Of a stretch of DNA of 64,000 nucleotides, positions 44,111 through 54,760 are shown in pieces; the first letter of the stretch is position 1; every line of letters begins with the position of its first letter. The position numbers were made by a program, and so were the translations under genes. The stretch is from the NCBI GenBank assembly GCA_021234155.1, contig JAJEKV010000039.1:5004745-5068744 (forward strand). The letters are read 5' to 3'. Origin of the DNA: Isoetes taiwanensis. Taxonomy: Eukaryota > Streptophyta > Lycopodiopsida > Isoetales > Isoetaceae. The notes beneath the pieces were generated by a model. That model was not told where the DNA came from. It searched no databases and was given only the letters and a program-made list of their open reading frames with translations.

Positions 44111-45836
44111 CAAGGTATTAAAGCAAGAAAGCATAAAAGGGCTAAACCATATACCCTTAGCCCATTTTGATGTCTATGAAATCATATCTGAAGTCCTAAA
44201 AGCATGGAATCTACTCATGCTTTATGTAAGGAAAAATAGTGAAGTTTCCCTAGATACTAATGTTGCAAAGAATTTTCTAACTAATTATGTTAGAAAGCAA
44301 CTTGACAAGAGACATGTCAAATGTGGAGCATTCTACAATGACAATAATAGGATTGATGAAGCAGGATGGTTGACTTCACATTTATTTATAGCTGGTATTG
44401 ACAAAGCTCCTACTACGCCATCTTTTATTTGCAAGTATCTTATAAGGTCACTTGCATTAGAAAGGCTATCTGGACCAGATTTTGATCCATGCATGAATAC
44501 CACTACAACTTGGAAGTCTATTGAAGAATGCCAAACTATTATTCTTCAAGACATGAGAAAACTTCTCCCTGGATTTCAGATCAATGACATGCAAATACCA
44601 TACCTTATGGGCATATACAAAGCACATAAGGATGGCTTTAGATGGATTACAAATGCTGCAAATTGCATTTTTTCTGAACTTGCATCCATGATCACAGAAG
44701 GAATGAAGCAAATTTTGGATATGTTCCAAGAGAAATGTTTTCTACTAGATGAGGAAATAGCACTTGCTTTTGGTGTTAAGACCAGAAGTTTTTGGTGTGT
44801 AGATTCATCTACACATGCTGCTATTAATCTCCCAAAGAAGATATATAATGTCTTTGTTGGGGATATAACCAGATGCTATGAAACTATTCCGTTGGCAGGT
44901 GAGAATGGGCTACCACAAGCTATTGGGGAGGTAACTAGGAAGGCGTTTTCTCTGGCACGCGAAAAGGGCTTGAGATTATATGCCAAGTGCAATGAGTCTC
45001 AGGGGAAGTCTCAAATGCAATGGAAAGAACCAAAAAATTACAAGACATGGATAGAAATTGATTGCAACACTTTCATTCAATGGAATGAATGGCTGTTGCA
45101 TCATAGTTATGTAAGACTAGGGAATCGAGTGTGGAAACAAAACAAGGGCATACCCATGGGATACTCTTGTTCACCTATTTGGTGTAATTTATATTTGGCA
45201 TTTTACGAGTACAATTTCATAGCTAAATTGGCACGTCAAAACAGAAAAGATCTTCTCACTCTATTTTGTGACGCACAAAGATACATTGATGATCTTTGTG
45301 TCCTGAATAATAGTTACATTCTCAAGTTCTTGAAACCCAATAGCAAAGTTTGTAAGGATGATGTATGGAACATATACCCATTGGATTTACTAGAAATAAA
45401 GCCAGAAATGGATGATTTCACATTTTCCAATGATGAGTTCCATTGTGCAAGTGCACATTTCCTAAGCCTACAAATCAATGTAACAGAGCCTACGCAAGGG
45501 GTTTTTCGTTTATCTAAATTTGATAAAAGAAGACACTTGCCATTTCAGTATGCACAGTTTATATGGTTAGCATCCAATAGGCCTATAAACCTTGCATATA
45601 AAATAATTATTTCCCAAATACTATGTCTTCTATATTATTGCAATAATGTAGAAGATTGCGTAAAAGAAATATGGATTACCATCAATAGATTTCATCAAAA
45701 TGGTTTTGCAGTTTGGAGATTAATCAGCGTCATAAGAAGGGCATTAGAGAAAAACGATTTACCAGGCACATTATGTGATGTTAGCCAGGTTTTGGATATG
45801 ATGGGACAAAATAAATTCGTAACTATTTGCAAATGA
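44088..45836 (+). CDS. Penelope-like reverse transcriptase (intact catalytic motifs)
   Basis: 582 codons. RT motifs appear in order: GIDKAPTTPSFICKYL (about 104-119), MGIYKAHKDGFRWI (K.HK block, about 175-188), VFVGDITRCYETIP (motif A, Asp about 260), NKGIPMGYSCSPIWCNLY (motif B, about 353-370), RYIDDLCVLNN (motif C, YIDD about 400-403), then IYPLDLLEIKP and FLSLQINV. Both catalytic aspartate sites are present. The 'GIPMG..CSP', 'RYIDD' and 'DKA.....F.CK' features fit Penelope-like elements and related telomerase-like RTs better than LTR or LINE RTs. I see no GIY-YIG endonuclease after the RT, so it may be an endonuclease-deficient type, known in Selaginella, rotifers and fungi, or one of the non-mobile rvt genes. 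Very probably recent, because the frame is clean. Confidence 0.75.
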   Translation: MIQTIIHDKVLKQESIKGLNHIPLAHFDVYEIISEVLKAWNLLMLYVRKNSEVSLDTNVAKNFLTNYVRKQLDKRHVKCGAFYNDNNRIDEAGWLTSHLFIAGIDKAPTTPSFICKYLIRSLALERLSGPDFDPCMNTTTTWKSIEECQTIILQDMRKLLPGFQINDMQIPYLMGIYKAHKDGFRWITNAANCIFSELASMITEGMKQILDMFQEKCFLLDEEIALAFGVKTRSFWCVDSSTHAAINLPKKIYNVFVGDITRCYETIPLAGENGLPQAIGEVTRKAFSLAREKGLRLYAKCNESQGKSQMQWKEPKNYKTWIEIDCNTFIQWNEWLLHHSYVRLGNRVWKQNKGIPMGYSCSPIWCNLYLAFYEYNFIAKLARQNRKDLLTLFCDAQRYIDDLCVLNNSYILKFLKPNSKVCKDDVWNIYPLDLLEIKPEMDDFTFSNDEFHCASAHFLSLQINVTEPTQGVFRLSKFDKRRHLPFQYAQFIWLASNRPINLAYKIIISQILCLLYYCNNVEDCVKEIWITINRFHQNGFAVWRLISVIRRALEKNDLPGTLCDVSQVLDMMGQNKFVTICK

Positions 45837-46060
45837 ATTTTTACTTGTGTTGTGATATCTGCGGTGCAACATGCACAACTCTGACCCACCTGCTGGTACA
45901 TGTCAATATTATGAAGTTTTATTTTTTGTGTGTATTAGTTAAAACAATGGTTGCAAGTTCTGTGGGATGGTGACACCCCCATGACACCCCATATACACAC
46001 AAAACACTCACAAATATTTGAAAGGGTGTAATTGACATGTTAAACTATGGGTTCCCAAAC
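45837..46060. other. 3' flank of the RT gene
   Basis: No coding signal. GACACCCCCATGACACCCCA at 45971-45990 is C-rich, with a short ATACACACAAAACACTCAC stretch behind it. Confidence 0.35.
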
Positions 46061-46465
46061 ATATTAGGACATGGCATAGTCATTAGGTTGAATCCCTCTA
46101 TGACAAAGCCAAAGCCAGGCATTTGTCCAATGAGGGCAAGGTTGCCTAGGAGATGGGTGAACCATCTCGAATATTGGTCTAGGCGATAATTTTCTAATAT
46201 GAATGGGTACTAAGTTGTATGTGGGTGGATAATAATGTTTTCTGGGTACGCAATGAACAGTGCCCAGAATTGATTATTGATTTTACTACACATAGTGGAT
46301 CACAAACAGAGTCTACTATAGTAAGACATGGCATGGTCGCTATGGTGAACCCCCCATAGTAAGTCAAAGCCAGGCAGTTATTTAGGGATTTAGCACAAAT
46401 CCAATAAGAGCAAGGTTGCCTGGTGAACAGGTGAATCATCTTAGGTACTGCTTAGGTAAATGACA
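46060..46465. repeat. Diverged direct repeat behind the RT gene
   Basis: Two blocks about 260 bp apart share TAGGACATGGCATAGTC/TAAGACATGGCATGGTC, AAAGCCAGGCA, AGGGCAAGGTTGCCT/AGAGCAAGGTTGCCT and GGTGAAyCATCT. Penelope-like elements are often flanked or tailed by such pseudo-repeats, but I find no copy upstream of ORF1, so the link is only suggested. Confidence 0.55.
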
Positions 46466-48130
46466 ACTTATTATAGAAAGACAAGACATCTTCTATGGGG
46501 TAGTAAGAGATGATATAACGAAACAACATCGGTGTTATAACATATTCAAAGAAATTGACTTATGTGAGAAATTTACAATGTCAAATTCCTTAATGAAAGG
46601 GATAACATGCACAAGAAAATGTCGCAATGGGGCCCTCATGGAAAAGCCCAATATATGCAATATAAAAGTCGTAAGACTTTTGTATTGGGTACTTGTTAAT
46701 GTTTGGATTCTATATATAGGGTAAGATTGATCCAAACGTATATAGTGGTCCCAATCTAAAGTTAGCAAAAGGGAAAAGAAAACATAAGCCAAATATATAA
46801 GTAACGTCATAAATTGCTTATCCAAATAAGCAATTTTGCATCCATTTGTTATGGAAAGAAAAAGGAGAGGAAAAGCTAAATATGTATGCAACGTGATAAA
46901 TTGCTTTTCAAAATAAGCAATTGAATCCATTTTTTATGAAAAAAAAGGGAGAGGAAAAGCAACGAACAGTCAGAAAAACCCAAACGCATGGGCTTCTGGG
47001 TTTCATCGGATTGGGCTCTATCTGATGGCAACAGAATCGGAAAGCCAAAAATCGATGGCTCTGTGCCATTGGATCTTCCAGGTTGGCTTCATCTGACCCA
47101 TCAAAGATCTCCTGATAAGCTACAAGAAGATGCAGAATGCACAAACCGGCTGGAAAATCATGTTGTATCCATCCAAGCATGGTTGATTGAGAGTGGCCCT
47201 ATGTTTTGTTTGGGCAACAATTCGCCCAGCAAACAACGCATCTTCATACATAATTGATTTTCTTGCTCTGATTGGAGATAAGGAAGCAATTTGGTTGTGG
47301 TATAGCAGTGGTCTAGCAGCATAGCTACTGCAAAATTCGGCCCAGCTCAGGTATAAAGCATGCATTCTTATGCCATATCAAGTTTACCAGCAGTAAAAAT
47401 TGTTGATCTGTGGGTATTCTGCAACTCTATCAGGAGGACAGATCGTGCTTCCTTTGATTCCAGGGACACTACCGCTTCAAAAAGGTATGCCCTTGGATTG
47501 TGTTTATGCTAGAAATCCCTGAAAGAAAGCCTGCTCTCGAATGCAACAGAGAGCACTATCTTGAGGAATTCTGAGGCTTGTTTATGAAGCTGATAGAATT
47601 TTCTGTCTGTTGCCACAAATTCGTTGGCGGCTATAATTGATTTTGCCAATTTAAAGCTTATGCATGGCAAATAAAAGATATTGTGTGGGCTCTTCTCTGT
47701 ACTAGAATAAGCAGCCTTGTTCTTTTCTTTTCCTTAAAACCAATGGTTTCGATAAAGCTTGAAAATTCTCTATGCCTATTCTACACGCTAATATTCGTTT
47801 GATGACAAATAATAAAATAAGAGACGAGTTCGTTTTAGGAGGAATGTAGGACATGGCATGGATAACAACTGGATAGGCGTTAAGACACCTGCCTTCCACA
47901 TGTCTCATACCGGTTCTAACTCGTGTGTTGCTTGTGATGGTGGCAGGTATCAGCCCCTATCCTTAAAACTAGGATTTGGAGTGCAAGAACAAGCTATGGT
48001 GTGGTGAAATGATTTTTTTATGATGTGATTTTGTATATCATGAAATAGTTTATGGCAGTCATTGCAATAACGTATCCAAACTTATGCATTTACATGCTAT
48101 GTTTTGTTATGTTTTGCTATGATATGAAGT
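46466..48130. other. Intron sequence, no recognised gene
   Basis: Two AT-rich near-copies occur at 46780-46832 and 46872-46925 (TAACGTCATAAATTGCTTATCC / CAACGTGATAAATTGCTTTTCA, then AAATAAGCAATT). Nothing coding is supported. Confidence 0.4.
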
Positions 48131-48138
48131 GGCACACT

Positions 48139-48335
48139 CCAACACCACCACCCCCCACCACCACACTCCACCACCACTCCACACTCCACCATTTGGTGTA
48201 TGGTGTATGGTGCGTGGTGAATGGTGTGGTGTGTGGTGGGGTGTGGTGTGGTGTGTGGTAATGTACACAACACTAAGGTGCTCGTTCTGGTGAATATGAT
48301 GAGTGTGGGGCATGGTATGGTGCATGGTTTGGTGT
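48139..48335. repeat. CCACCA followed by GGTGT simple repeats
   Basis: AACACCACCACCCCCCACCA and CTCCACCACC words (48139-48190) turn into TGGTGTATGGTGTATGGTGC and GTGGTGTGTGG words (48196-48260), with a further GTATGGTGCATGGTTTGGTG stretch at 48312-48335. The strand switch makes the region able to fold back on itself. Confidence 0.85.
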
Positions 48336-48375
48336 GGTATACACATCCTAGCAGTTTAGTGTTCATTTCATGCAG

Positions 48376-50237
48376 ATGCTATTGTTCAAGAGGTTTCTGG
48401 ACCAACATCCAGAAATTAACATTCGTCTTCGAGCTTTTGAGAAGCTAAAACCCTGGTTTGTTGTGAAATTGAAGGACTTCAATAGTTGTTGTTGCATTCA
48501 GCACGTGAGGATGCAAATGCTAGTGGATGGACTCAATGGGATGAGAACCAAACATCCGAAGAATTGCACTTGCACCTGCGATGTTTGTAGATCACATGAA
48601 ATTGGCCAATGCAGGGCACACCAGCATAAAATTGCAAGTACATGAAGCTTGTGGAGATCTATATTGTGTACAAAGAGTGAATTAGATGAGTTTCACAAGA
48701 AGGCGTGCATCCTTGGAGATTGTGAGCTGTGTGGAATCAAGAAGTTTCAGACCTGTCCCATGGAAGAAAGTGGCAGTAACAGGAATGTGAAATGGGAGTA
48801 CATTGACTATGAAAAAGACAACGTCTCGAGTTCTGGTAGGAGACTGTGAGACAGAACCCAAGGAGCTTCTGGATAAACTGAAAGGGCGTCTAAAAATCTT
48901 TCCACTACATAATTTCAGGTACCAATGGCAGGCAAAACAATTTAAGGAGCTTCTGGAGAATCTCCCAGCAGATGCATGTCTTTCAGTAGTGGATTTTACA
49001 GAGAACTATACATTCAAGGAACAAGAGGAGGTGCAGTCGATGCGCTGGGTCAATAACCAGATTACCATTTTGGTTCAAATAACATATCAGTACGACTCAG
49101 TGGCAGATGAGATTATCAAGGAAACACATTACTATGTATCAGATGATAGGGAACACGACACTTTGTTCGTGCAACACTGCTTCATGAAGCACCACAAATA
49201 TCTGGAGCAGAAAGGAAGGGTGCCAAAGAGATATTATGTGTTTTCAGATGGTGCAGCATCTCAATTCAAGGCTTCTAGACCATTTTACTTTGTGGCTAGG
49301 TACACAAACGACACTGATGTCTATATGATGTGGATTTTTTTTTGTTCTAACCACGGGAAAGGTGAACATGATGGCAAAGATGCTGAGTTGAAGAGATGGT
49401 TAAGACAACTACAATTAAAATACAATAGCATCAAATTGGGTAATGCTCATGAAGTGGTAGAAGTTGCCGAAGAGATGTTTAACATCCGAGTGGATGAGCA
49501 CATCTGAAACCAGTAAGAGGAAGAATATAATAAGGTTCTTTTGGGAAGTCAAGGTGGAGGATATAGATAGAAAGAAAGCATGGGGTGCAGAAAGGATTTT
49601 GGACACTAGGCAGATCCATAATGTACATGCATTCAATCTTGAATCTCTATTGCAGTTGCACACGAGGGAACTTTCATGCTTCTGCAGCTATCACTTGGAT
49701 GGCATGTGGGACAGTTGTGTGAACAAGCACTATGTTGATGATTGGAAACTTCAAGATATTGTACCATCCTCCAATGTGTATGCTGACATGGAGGACCGTA
49801 AATCCAGCAGGTCCTTGTTCTCCTCCAATCCCACGATGTTAGCAGAGGCACTTAGAGTTGGTGATAATTTTGCCAGCGTTGCGCCGAAAGGGAATGATGA
49901 AGGTTCTAAATTTCGGATTCTGATGTGCACAAAACCAAAATGGATAGTGGAGAAAGACTTCCAACTCAATGGAACATGGTACCTCGCCGGTGTTAGTGTC
50001 ATAGAAGGTATGTATTACAAGAAGGGCGCAAGATCAACCGTCAGCTATGATCTTTGCAGTAAAGACGCCTTAGGCATAGTATTCACAACACAGATCTGTG
50101 CAACCAGACTTCACATGCCACCAACTAAACGTCAAAACAGGACTGTATATAAGCTAGATCCTTTAGATGAGGAGAAATTTTACAGAATTTACCCGAAGTT
50201 CTTTCTGATGATGATGAAATGTAAAACCATTCTGTAG
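48376..50237 (+). pseudogene. DDE transposase-like gene, second exon(s) with catalytic region
   Basis: Follows an acceptor (TTTCATGCAG) at 48375 in phase 0. It runs MLLFKRFLDQHPEINIRLRA, a Cys cluster (NCTCTCDVC), a TGA at 48643, LCTKSELDEFHKKACILGDC, a shift near 48830, then the catalytic part. That part has SVVDFTENYTFKEQEEVQS (first Asp), HYYVSDDREHDTLF, YYVFSDGAASQFKASRPFYF (second Asp) and FFCSNHGKGEHDG. A further shift at the TGA near 49505 leads to RKNIIRFFWEVKVED and a C-terminal Cys/His region (LSCFCSYHLDGMWDSC). The 'DF.ENY...Q.E.Q', 'SDG.A.QFK' and 'HGK...DG' motifs define a repetitive protein family I know from metazoan genomes; a DDE/D nuclease is the likely role. It is broken by one stop and two shifts. 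Confidence 0.6.
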
Positions 50238-50464
50238 TTTTCAGAACTCATGTGAAGTTTTGTGCTTCAGCTGTGAAAATGAGTTTGTCTTCATTTCTTT
50301 TGAAGATTTGAATTCTTTTGAACACTTGATTCCTTCGTTTGTGAGATGAATTGAGTATGAATTTTCATTCAAATGAATCGAGGTTACAATAACAATTATG
50401 TACATAAGAAAGATATACAGTGATTTAAAATACGAGGTGACTCATGCACCTACATACTTCCCAA

Positions 50465-51378
50465 TCATATGTTCCTCTCAGTTCCAGCTTTTGTTGCTTC
50501 TAATCTTAAAATTTCAAGCATGAACACTCTAACATCAACTAGATCCTGGTCTGAAATGTCCACAACCTGCAGTTAACCACACTTTGTCAATAACAGAGTT
50601 TGGTTTGTATGCTGCATTTGAGTTGACTTACTAGATCAGGCAACAATATATTCACTCCTTTCAAGTACCCCCTCACAAATTTGTGCATAAATGAACATAC
50701 AGCAGGGCCACATGAATGACCATCGGTTTCAAGAGGCGTTCTAGAAATTTTCACAACATCTGAGGTTGCAAAGCTGAAATTATTGTGTCCAAGCAATTCC
50801 AGGAACTTGCATTCAAAATTTGTTGTCATTGTGCCACAACAGCAAAATGCAATGAGCAAGCACTAACCTCTCAATATGTCTGCTTCTGCCATGCAAGCCC
50901 GAGCTATCAAAGTGATATATCCCTGGTTTATATCTCTGTGCGAGACACGCGTGGCTTACAATCAGAAAACAGGTCCAGTGATGTCCATCACAAGCAGGCA
51001 AAAACATGTACTGGCACTTATCCAGAATCACATGTTTTCTTATTGTTTTATAACTATTTGTGTCCTTGGACAATGTCGAGTGAAAAAGAGGGTCAAAGAA
51101 ATGAAAGGGATGGCTCATTCCTTGGAGCATCAAGTAATATTCCATGTATCTACAAACATATGCATATGATGGCACAATCCTGATGATCACAAATCAGTTG
51201 AAAGTATCACCTTGAGAAGAGGAGGATCAATTGATCATTGAACCACTGCGTATCAGCTTCCAAAATTTTCATGTCGGTGGAGCTAATCACGACAGTTTCA
51301 GTTCCACTCAGCACCACTTCCAAATGTGTATTTGGCTTTAGATAGACAGGGACTGCCGAAGCTCTATCATCTCTAGTT
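50465..51378 (-). CDS. ULP1/C48 cysteine protease-like gene
   Basis: Minus-strand exons with good junctions. 51211-51378 (acceptor TGTTTAG, donor TCAAG|GTGATA) encodes VYLKPNTHLEVVLSG and MKILEADTQWFNDQLILLF. The next exon, up to 51179, has CQYMFLPACDGHHWTCFLIV (catalytic His) and IYHFDSSGLHGR (Asp). 50632-50805 has LETDGHSCGPAVCSFMHKFV (catalytic Cys). 50465-50566 ends DVRVFMLEILRLEATKAGTE and a TGA. His, Asp and Cys are in C48 order. Such enzymes cut SUMO or related modifiers; many plant and animal DNA transposons carry one. The junction near 50806-50870 is the only uncertain one, since no perfect donor and acceptor keep the phase. It lies tail to tail with the transposase-like gene. Confidence 0.7.
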
Positions 51379-51589
51379 CTAAACACACAGGAGAACATTT
51401 GTTCACAATCCATTCAAATATTTTAAATTGAAAAAGTACAACACATATCATAGAAATTTCTTTACTTATATTGACTTTCAAAGAGTTTTACAAGATTCAT
51501 TTATGAAAATACTTGTCGAGCATTTTCATGCGATTCTTGTGACTCTTCGTAATCCCACATGTTCCACATTTGATGTTCCTTCACATAAG

Positions 51590-52305
51590 CCGGCACACTT
51601 TACGCAGCAGCCCGTAAGTCCCTCCAAACCATGGTTTGAGTTGCTCAAAAAGGAAATTGGAATCCAACCTGTCGGGAGCAAAACTATTTGGACATATCAT
51701 TGTGTTCGGCTGGTTGGCAGAACCCTTATATCTGCTGTCATCTATCAACAATGTGTTTTTCACTTGGTATTTCCAGAATTTCTGGTACACTTTGGATAGA
51801 TTCTTAAGGAAAATTGGCTTATTAACCACTTTTATTTTGTGTTGGTGCAGTCATCCTGATTCCAAATAAAAAGAAATCTGCCCTTATATTCCTGCAGCAA
51901 CTTTCTCATCAACGAGTCAACATTACTCTTAGCCATGCTGGACCACAATGCAATCTCAAATTTTGAAAAACACCATTCTAAGAACTCCTGTAATCCAGGC
52001 CTGGAAACTGCTGCCTTTTGAAGGTTCAATTTTTGGAGGGTCACTTCTGGCTTGGCCGATGCAGGGATCCTCTCTTTCAAGTCATAAAACTTGCCTAAAA
52101 CCCCATTAAAATCCAGAACAAGGAGAATTTCAGTTAACCTCTTGGTTTTTCTTGGTTGAGGTTGTATTGGACTCGTTGAGCAGTCTGCATCTTGTCCATG
52201 ATCTGGGGTTTCTTTGTCAACTTCATCACCGTGATCCGTGATTTGGCTCATGTTCAGCACCAAAACTTTTTTCTGGTGAAGGACCCCGTGCAGAATGAAT
52301 CTCAA
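51590..52305 (-). pseudogene. FCP1/NIF-like HAD phosphatase domain gene
   Basis: On the minus strand: ILLVLDFNGVLGKFYDLKE is the HAD motif I region. FCP1-type phosphatases have DLD there, but a plant subgroup has DLNG, as seen here with DFNG. SRPGLQEFLEWCFSKFEIAL, WSSMAKSNVDSLMRKLLQEY and FLFIWNQDDCTNT follow. After one base shift near 51835-51845, in an A-rich stretch, come KPIFLKNLSKVYQKFW and VKNTLLIDDSRYKGSANQPN with the late HAD Asp pair. These domains dephosphorylate proteins such as the RNA polymerase II tail; the DxN variants may be weak or non-catalytic. The frame ends soon after (RLM, stop) in a region that may be an intron. It lies upstream of, and on the same strand as, the C48 gene. 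Confidence 0.7.
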
Positions 52306-52680
52306 GGGAATTAATTTCCCCCCCTAAAACAGATGCACTAGGAATCTCTTCGTGATGGCTTCTAGTTGTAGTAGCATTTATCTCTGTAACATAATTGAAA
52401 TGAGGAAGACCACAGAAAAATACAAAAAAATAAATCATGTATGTGGCATCTCCAGATTTACTTGATAATGACCGCATTCAGTTCACTATCCAAATTTCGT
52501 TTTGGAGTCTCCACACCGTCAGCAGCTGGGATTGGCTTAGAAGTATCAAATGGGGTGAATTCTAGGTACAACCGGGAGGTATCTTGCAGTCTCATAACTG
52601 ATCGAGGCGTGGATAACTGTTGGATTTCCTTGGTCTCAAATTTCTGCAATTCTGCAAACACTAAGTCAGTACACCTATGA
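52226..52680 (-). CDS. Upstream exons of the FCP1-like or C48 gene
   Basis: The minus-strand segment 52458-52661 (after acceptor GTGTTTGCAG) encodes ELQKFETKEIQQLSTPRSVM and then TSRLYLEFTPFDTSKPIP. It is followed, after a donor-like AAGTAAATC, by an exon beginning near 52387 (acceptor ATGTTACAG) with a Ser/Glu-rich stretch (NSLEIHSARGPSPEKSFG). The frame relation to the phosphatase domain is unclear because that domain is read in another frame through the same DNA. No domain is recognised. Confidence 0.3.
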
Positions 52681-52924
52681 CAACATCAGTAAACATTAGT
52701 TAAGGCACTTACTTGTGTCTATTGATTCTTGTGGTACCACTCGAACACCAAAAGCCAAAAGCCATGTCTCAGTCATAATGTGGGCATTAATCGGTGTGGC
52801 GTTCAAAGACAAAGATACGGTCCCGTAACGTATTATCGCATCTTTGCCACGCGCAGCATTACACGCCACTCGACCGAGGCGGTAACGCCGATGGATAGCC
52901 AGGTAAGTAGCCCTAGGGGCAACT

Positions 52925-54368
52925 TGCTAGGTATGTTCACATGTTATTAATGTGCACTTATGCACATTAATGTGGGCACACTTTTCCATGTAGACACATT
53001 TTGCCACCTAGCCATTAATGGCAAGTGGGCCCTTTCCAATTATCCCACATGCCAAAAAGGGATAATTGGAAACCCTAGCCCTAAACCCATGTCTATTTAG
53101 GGTAGGAAAACCCTAGCTTGCTAGTTTTTCGTCCTTAGGGTTTTAGAGCTCTGCTTTGGCTGCCCCAGAGCCAAAACCACCTCCCGTGACGCCCAAGCGA
53201 ATTGCGCCATCGGTTTCCGACCGATGGATCAGCTCAGGATGGTTGAACTCGGTCGGGGAGGAGCCACCTGGGGATCAGGTATTTGGTCAATTTAATAGCT
53301 TAAACCGCCTTCTAGTCATAGAACCAAAGTAAGTTTAGACTATTAAATTGCCCATAGTAGCTATCTAGATCTTAGATCTCGGACACTAACTAAAGAACCT
53401 AACTCTATGATTTAGAATTAGATCTAGTTCTTTAGTTCTTCCGGATGTATATGGATGATGTATCTTTGTGAACTCCTTGTATTGGGAAGGGGGTAGAGGC
53501 CCTAAGGCTTGTAGTTGATGCTCCTAGAGTAGCCTCTCTAGCACCTTGTAGATTCGCCTGTGGTACAAGAACCACACTGGGTTGTGGGTGAAGGGGCCGA
53601 CCGGGCTAAGAAGGAGGTTCATGTCCTGACTCTTGAACGATCCCTCTGGTGTGTAAAGCCTACCAGGGATCATTGTGACTAGGTCTAATGGCTCACCACT
53701 GAGTGCGGGTGAGGCATGGGCTCGACACCCGTGAAGTGGTGTACACTTTCCAGTGGGGTTGGTCGAATACACGGCAAAGTGGCCCTCTAGTCACCTTGAG
53801 TCAAAGATGTAGATCTCGGGAGGGAGTGATCCCTTCCTGCCCCATCGAACTGGGAGGATGAGACCCGTGAGTAGCCCCTTCTGGCCACGCGATCCTGGGC
53901 TGGCTACGGCCAGTCCCCGACACTTTTCAGCCTACTCTGCAAAGTGTGCACAGGAGGGGCGGATGGAGTGGACAACCCTATGCCATGTTCTCATGCCAGC
54001 CAACTCCATTGCCATGAATTCTGTCTGCCATGAACTCTGGAGGCCCAAGCCGTCGGTCACTCCCTTGAGTCTGAGCCTTGGGTAGGATTCCCTATGCGAT
54101 GTGCTGACCAGTATCTATGCAGATGTTGATATACCACCCTTCTGGGTGGATGGAGGATTCTGTTGTGTACTGACATGTATGTTTACGCTTCCGCAGCTAG
54201 GTAGGCCTTGAGGGAGACAGGGTAGAATGACACCTTCACTCTTCCCACTGGGACTCGTTACAAGTGCAGTGATATGTGGAGGGCCCTGTATCAGCGTGGA
54301 GCTGGTGTGGGGGAAGAACTCCTGTTTGTATACGGTGAGAGCACCGTACACGAGTAGGGGACGTCACA
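52925..54368 (+). repeat. 5' LTR of the Ty3/gypsy element (start uncertain)
   Basis: The end is set by the primer-binding site: GAGTAGGGGACGTCACA stops at about 54368. The start is a guess at TGCTAGGTATG; the partner LTR lies beyond the window, so it cannot be confirmed. The region holds short inverted words near 52946-52975 (TTAATGTGCAC/TGCACATTAATGTG), an AAACCCTAG-rich stretch and, around 53150-53260, a GC-rich block that could be the 5' untranslated leader. Confidence 0.55.
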
Positions 54369-54369
54369 A

Positions 54370-54381
54370 TGGTATCAGAGC
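54370..54381 (+). other. Primer-binding site of the gypsy element
   Basis: TGGTATCAGAGC, complementary to the 3' end of initiator tRNA-Met, lies two bases after the LTR end. Confidence 0.9.
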
Positions 54382-54571
54382 AATGTTCTTGGAGACCAAG
54401 AGCAAAGCACTGGCCATGTTCCAGTAGTACTGACTTGATAGAATCCTCAAGCCTCGAAAAGTGGGAAAATTTTTCTCATTTTTGTAGTTATGCTAAGCTA
54501 GTAACAATTAAGCGAATTGGAATTTGATAAGATTAAAAAAAGAATAAGCCCAAATTTTTCCAAGTGAGGTG

Positions 54572-54638
54572 GTCTCACAGCTCGCGCCTGGTCGCAGAAC
54601 TAAATTTTAGTTTTTGAGCGAGGCACAAGCTGTGAGAC
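54572..54638 (+). repeat. Hairpin module, copy 1
   Basis: 67 bp. Perfect 11-bp outer arms GTCTCACAGCT and AGCTGTGAGAC, an imperfect middle (GCGCCTGGTCGC against GAGCGAGGCAC) and an inner AACTAAA/TTTAGTT stem. It is the best-paired of four copies and lies upstream of the H3-like gene. Confidence 0.9.
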
Positions 54639-54760
54639 ATCGAGCCAAAAACACCAAAACATGATGAATTTGAGAAAAGTAATGTGGTAAGGCTAGTTCT
54701 AAGTAGAAATTAATTAGAATAGCATGTTTTAATTACCTAAATAACCTAGCAATGTACGAG

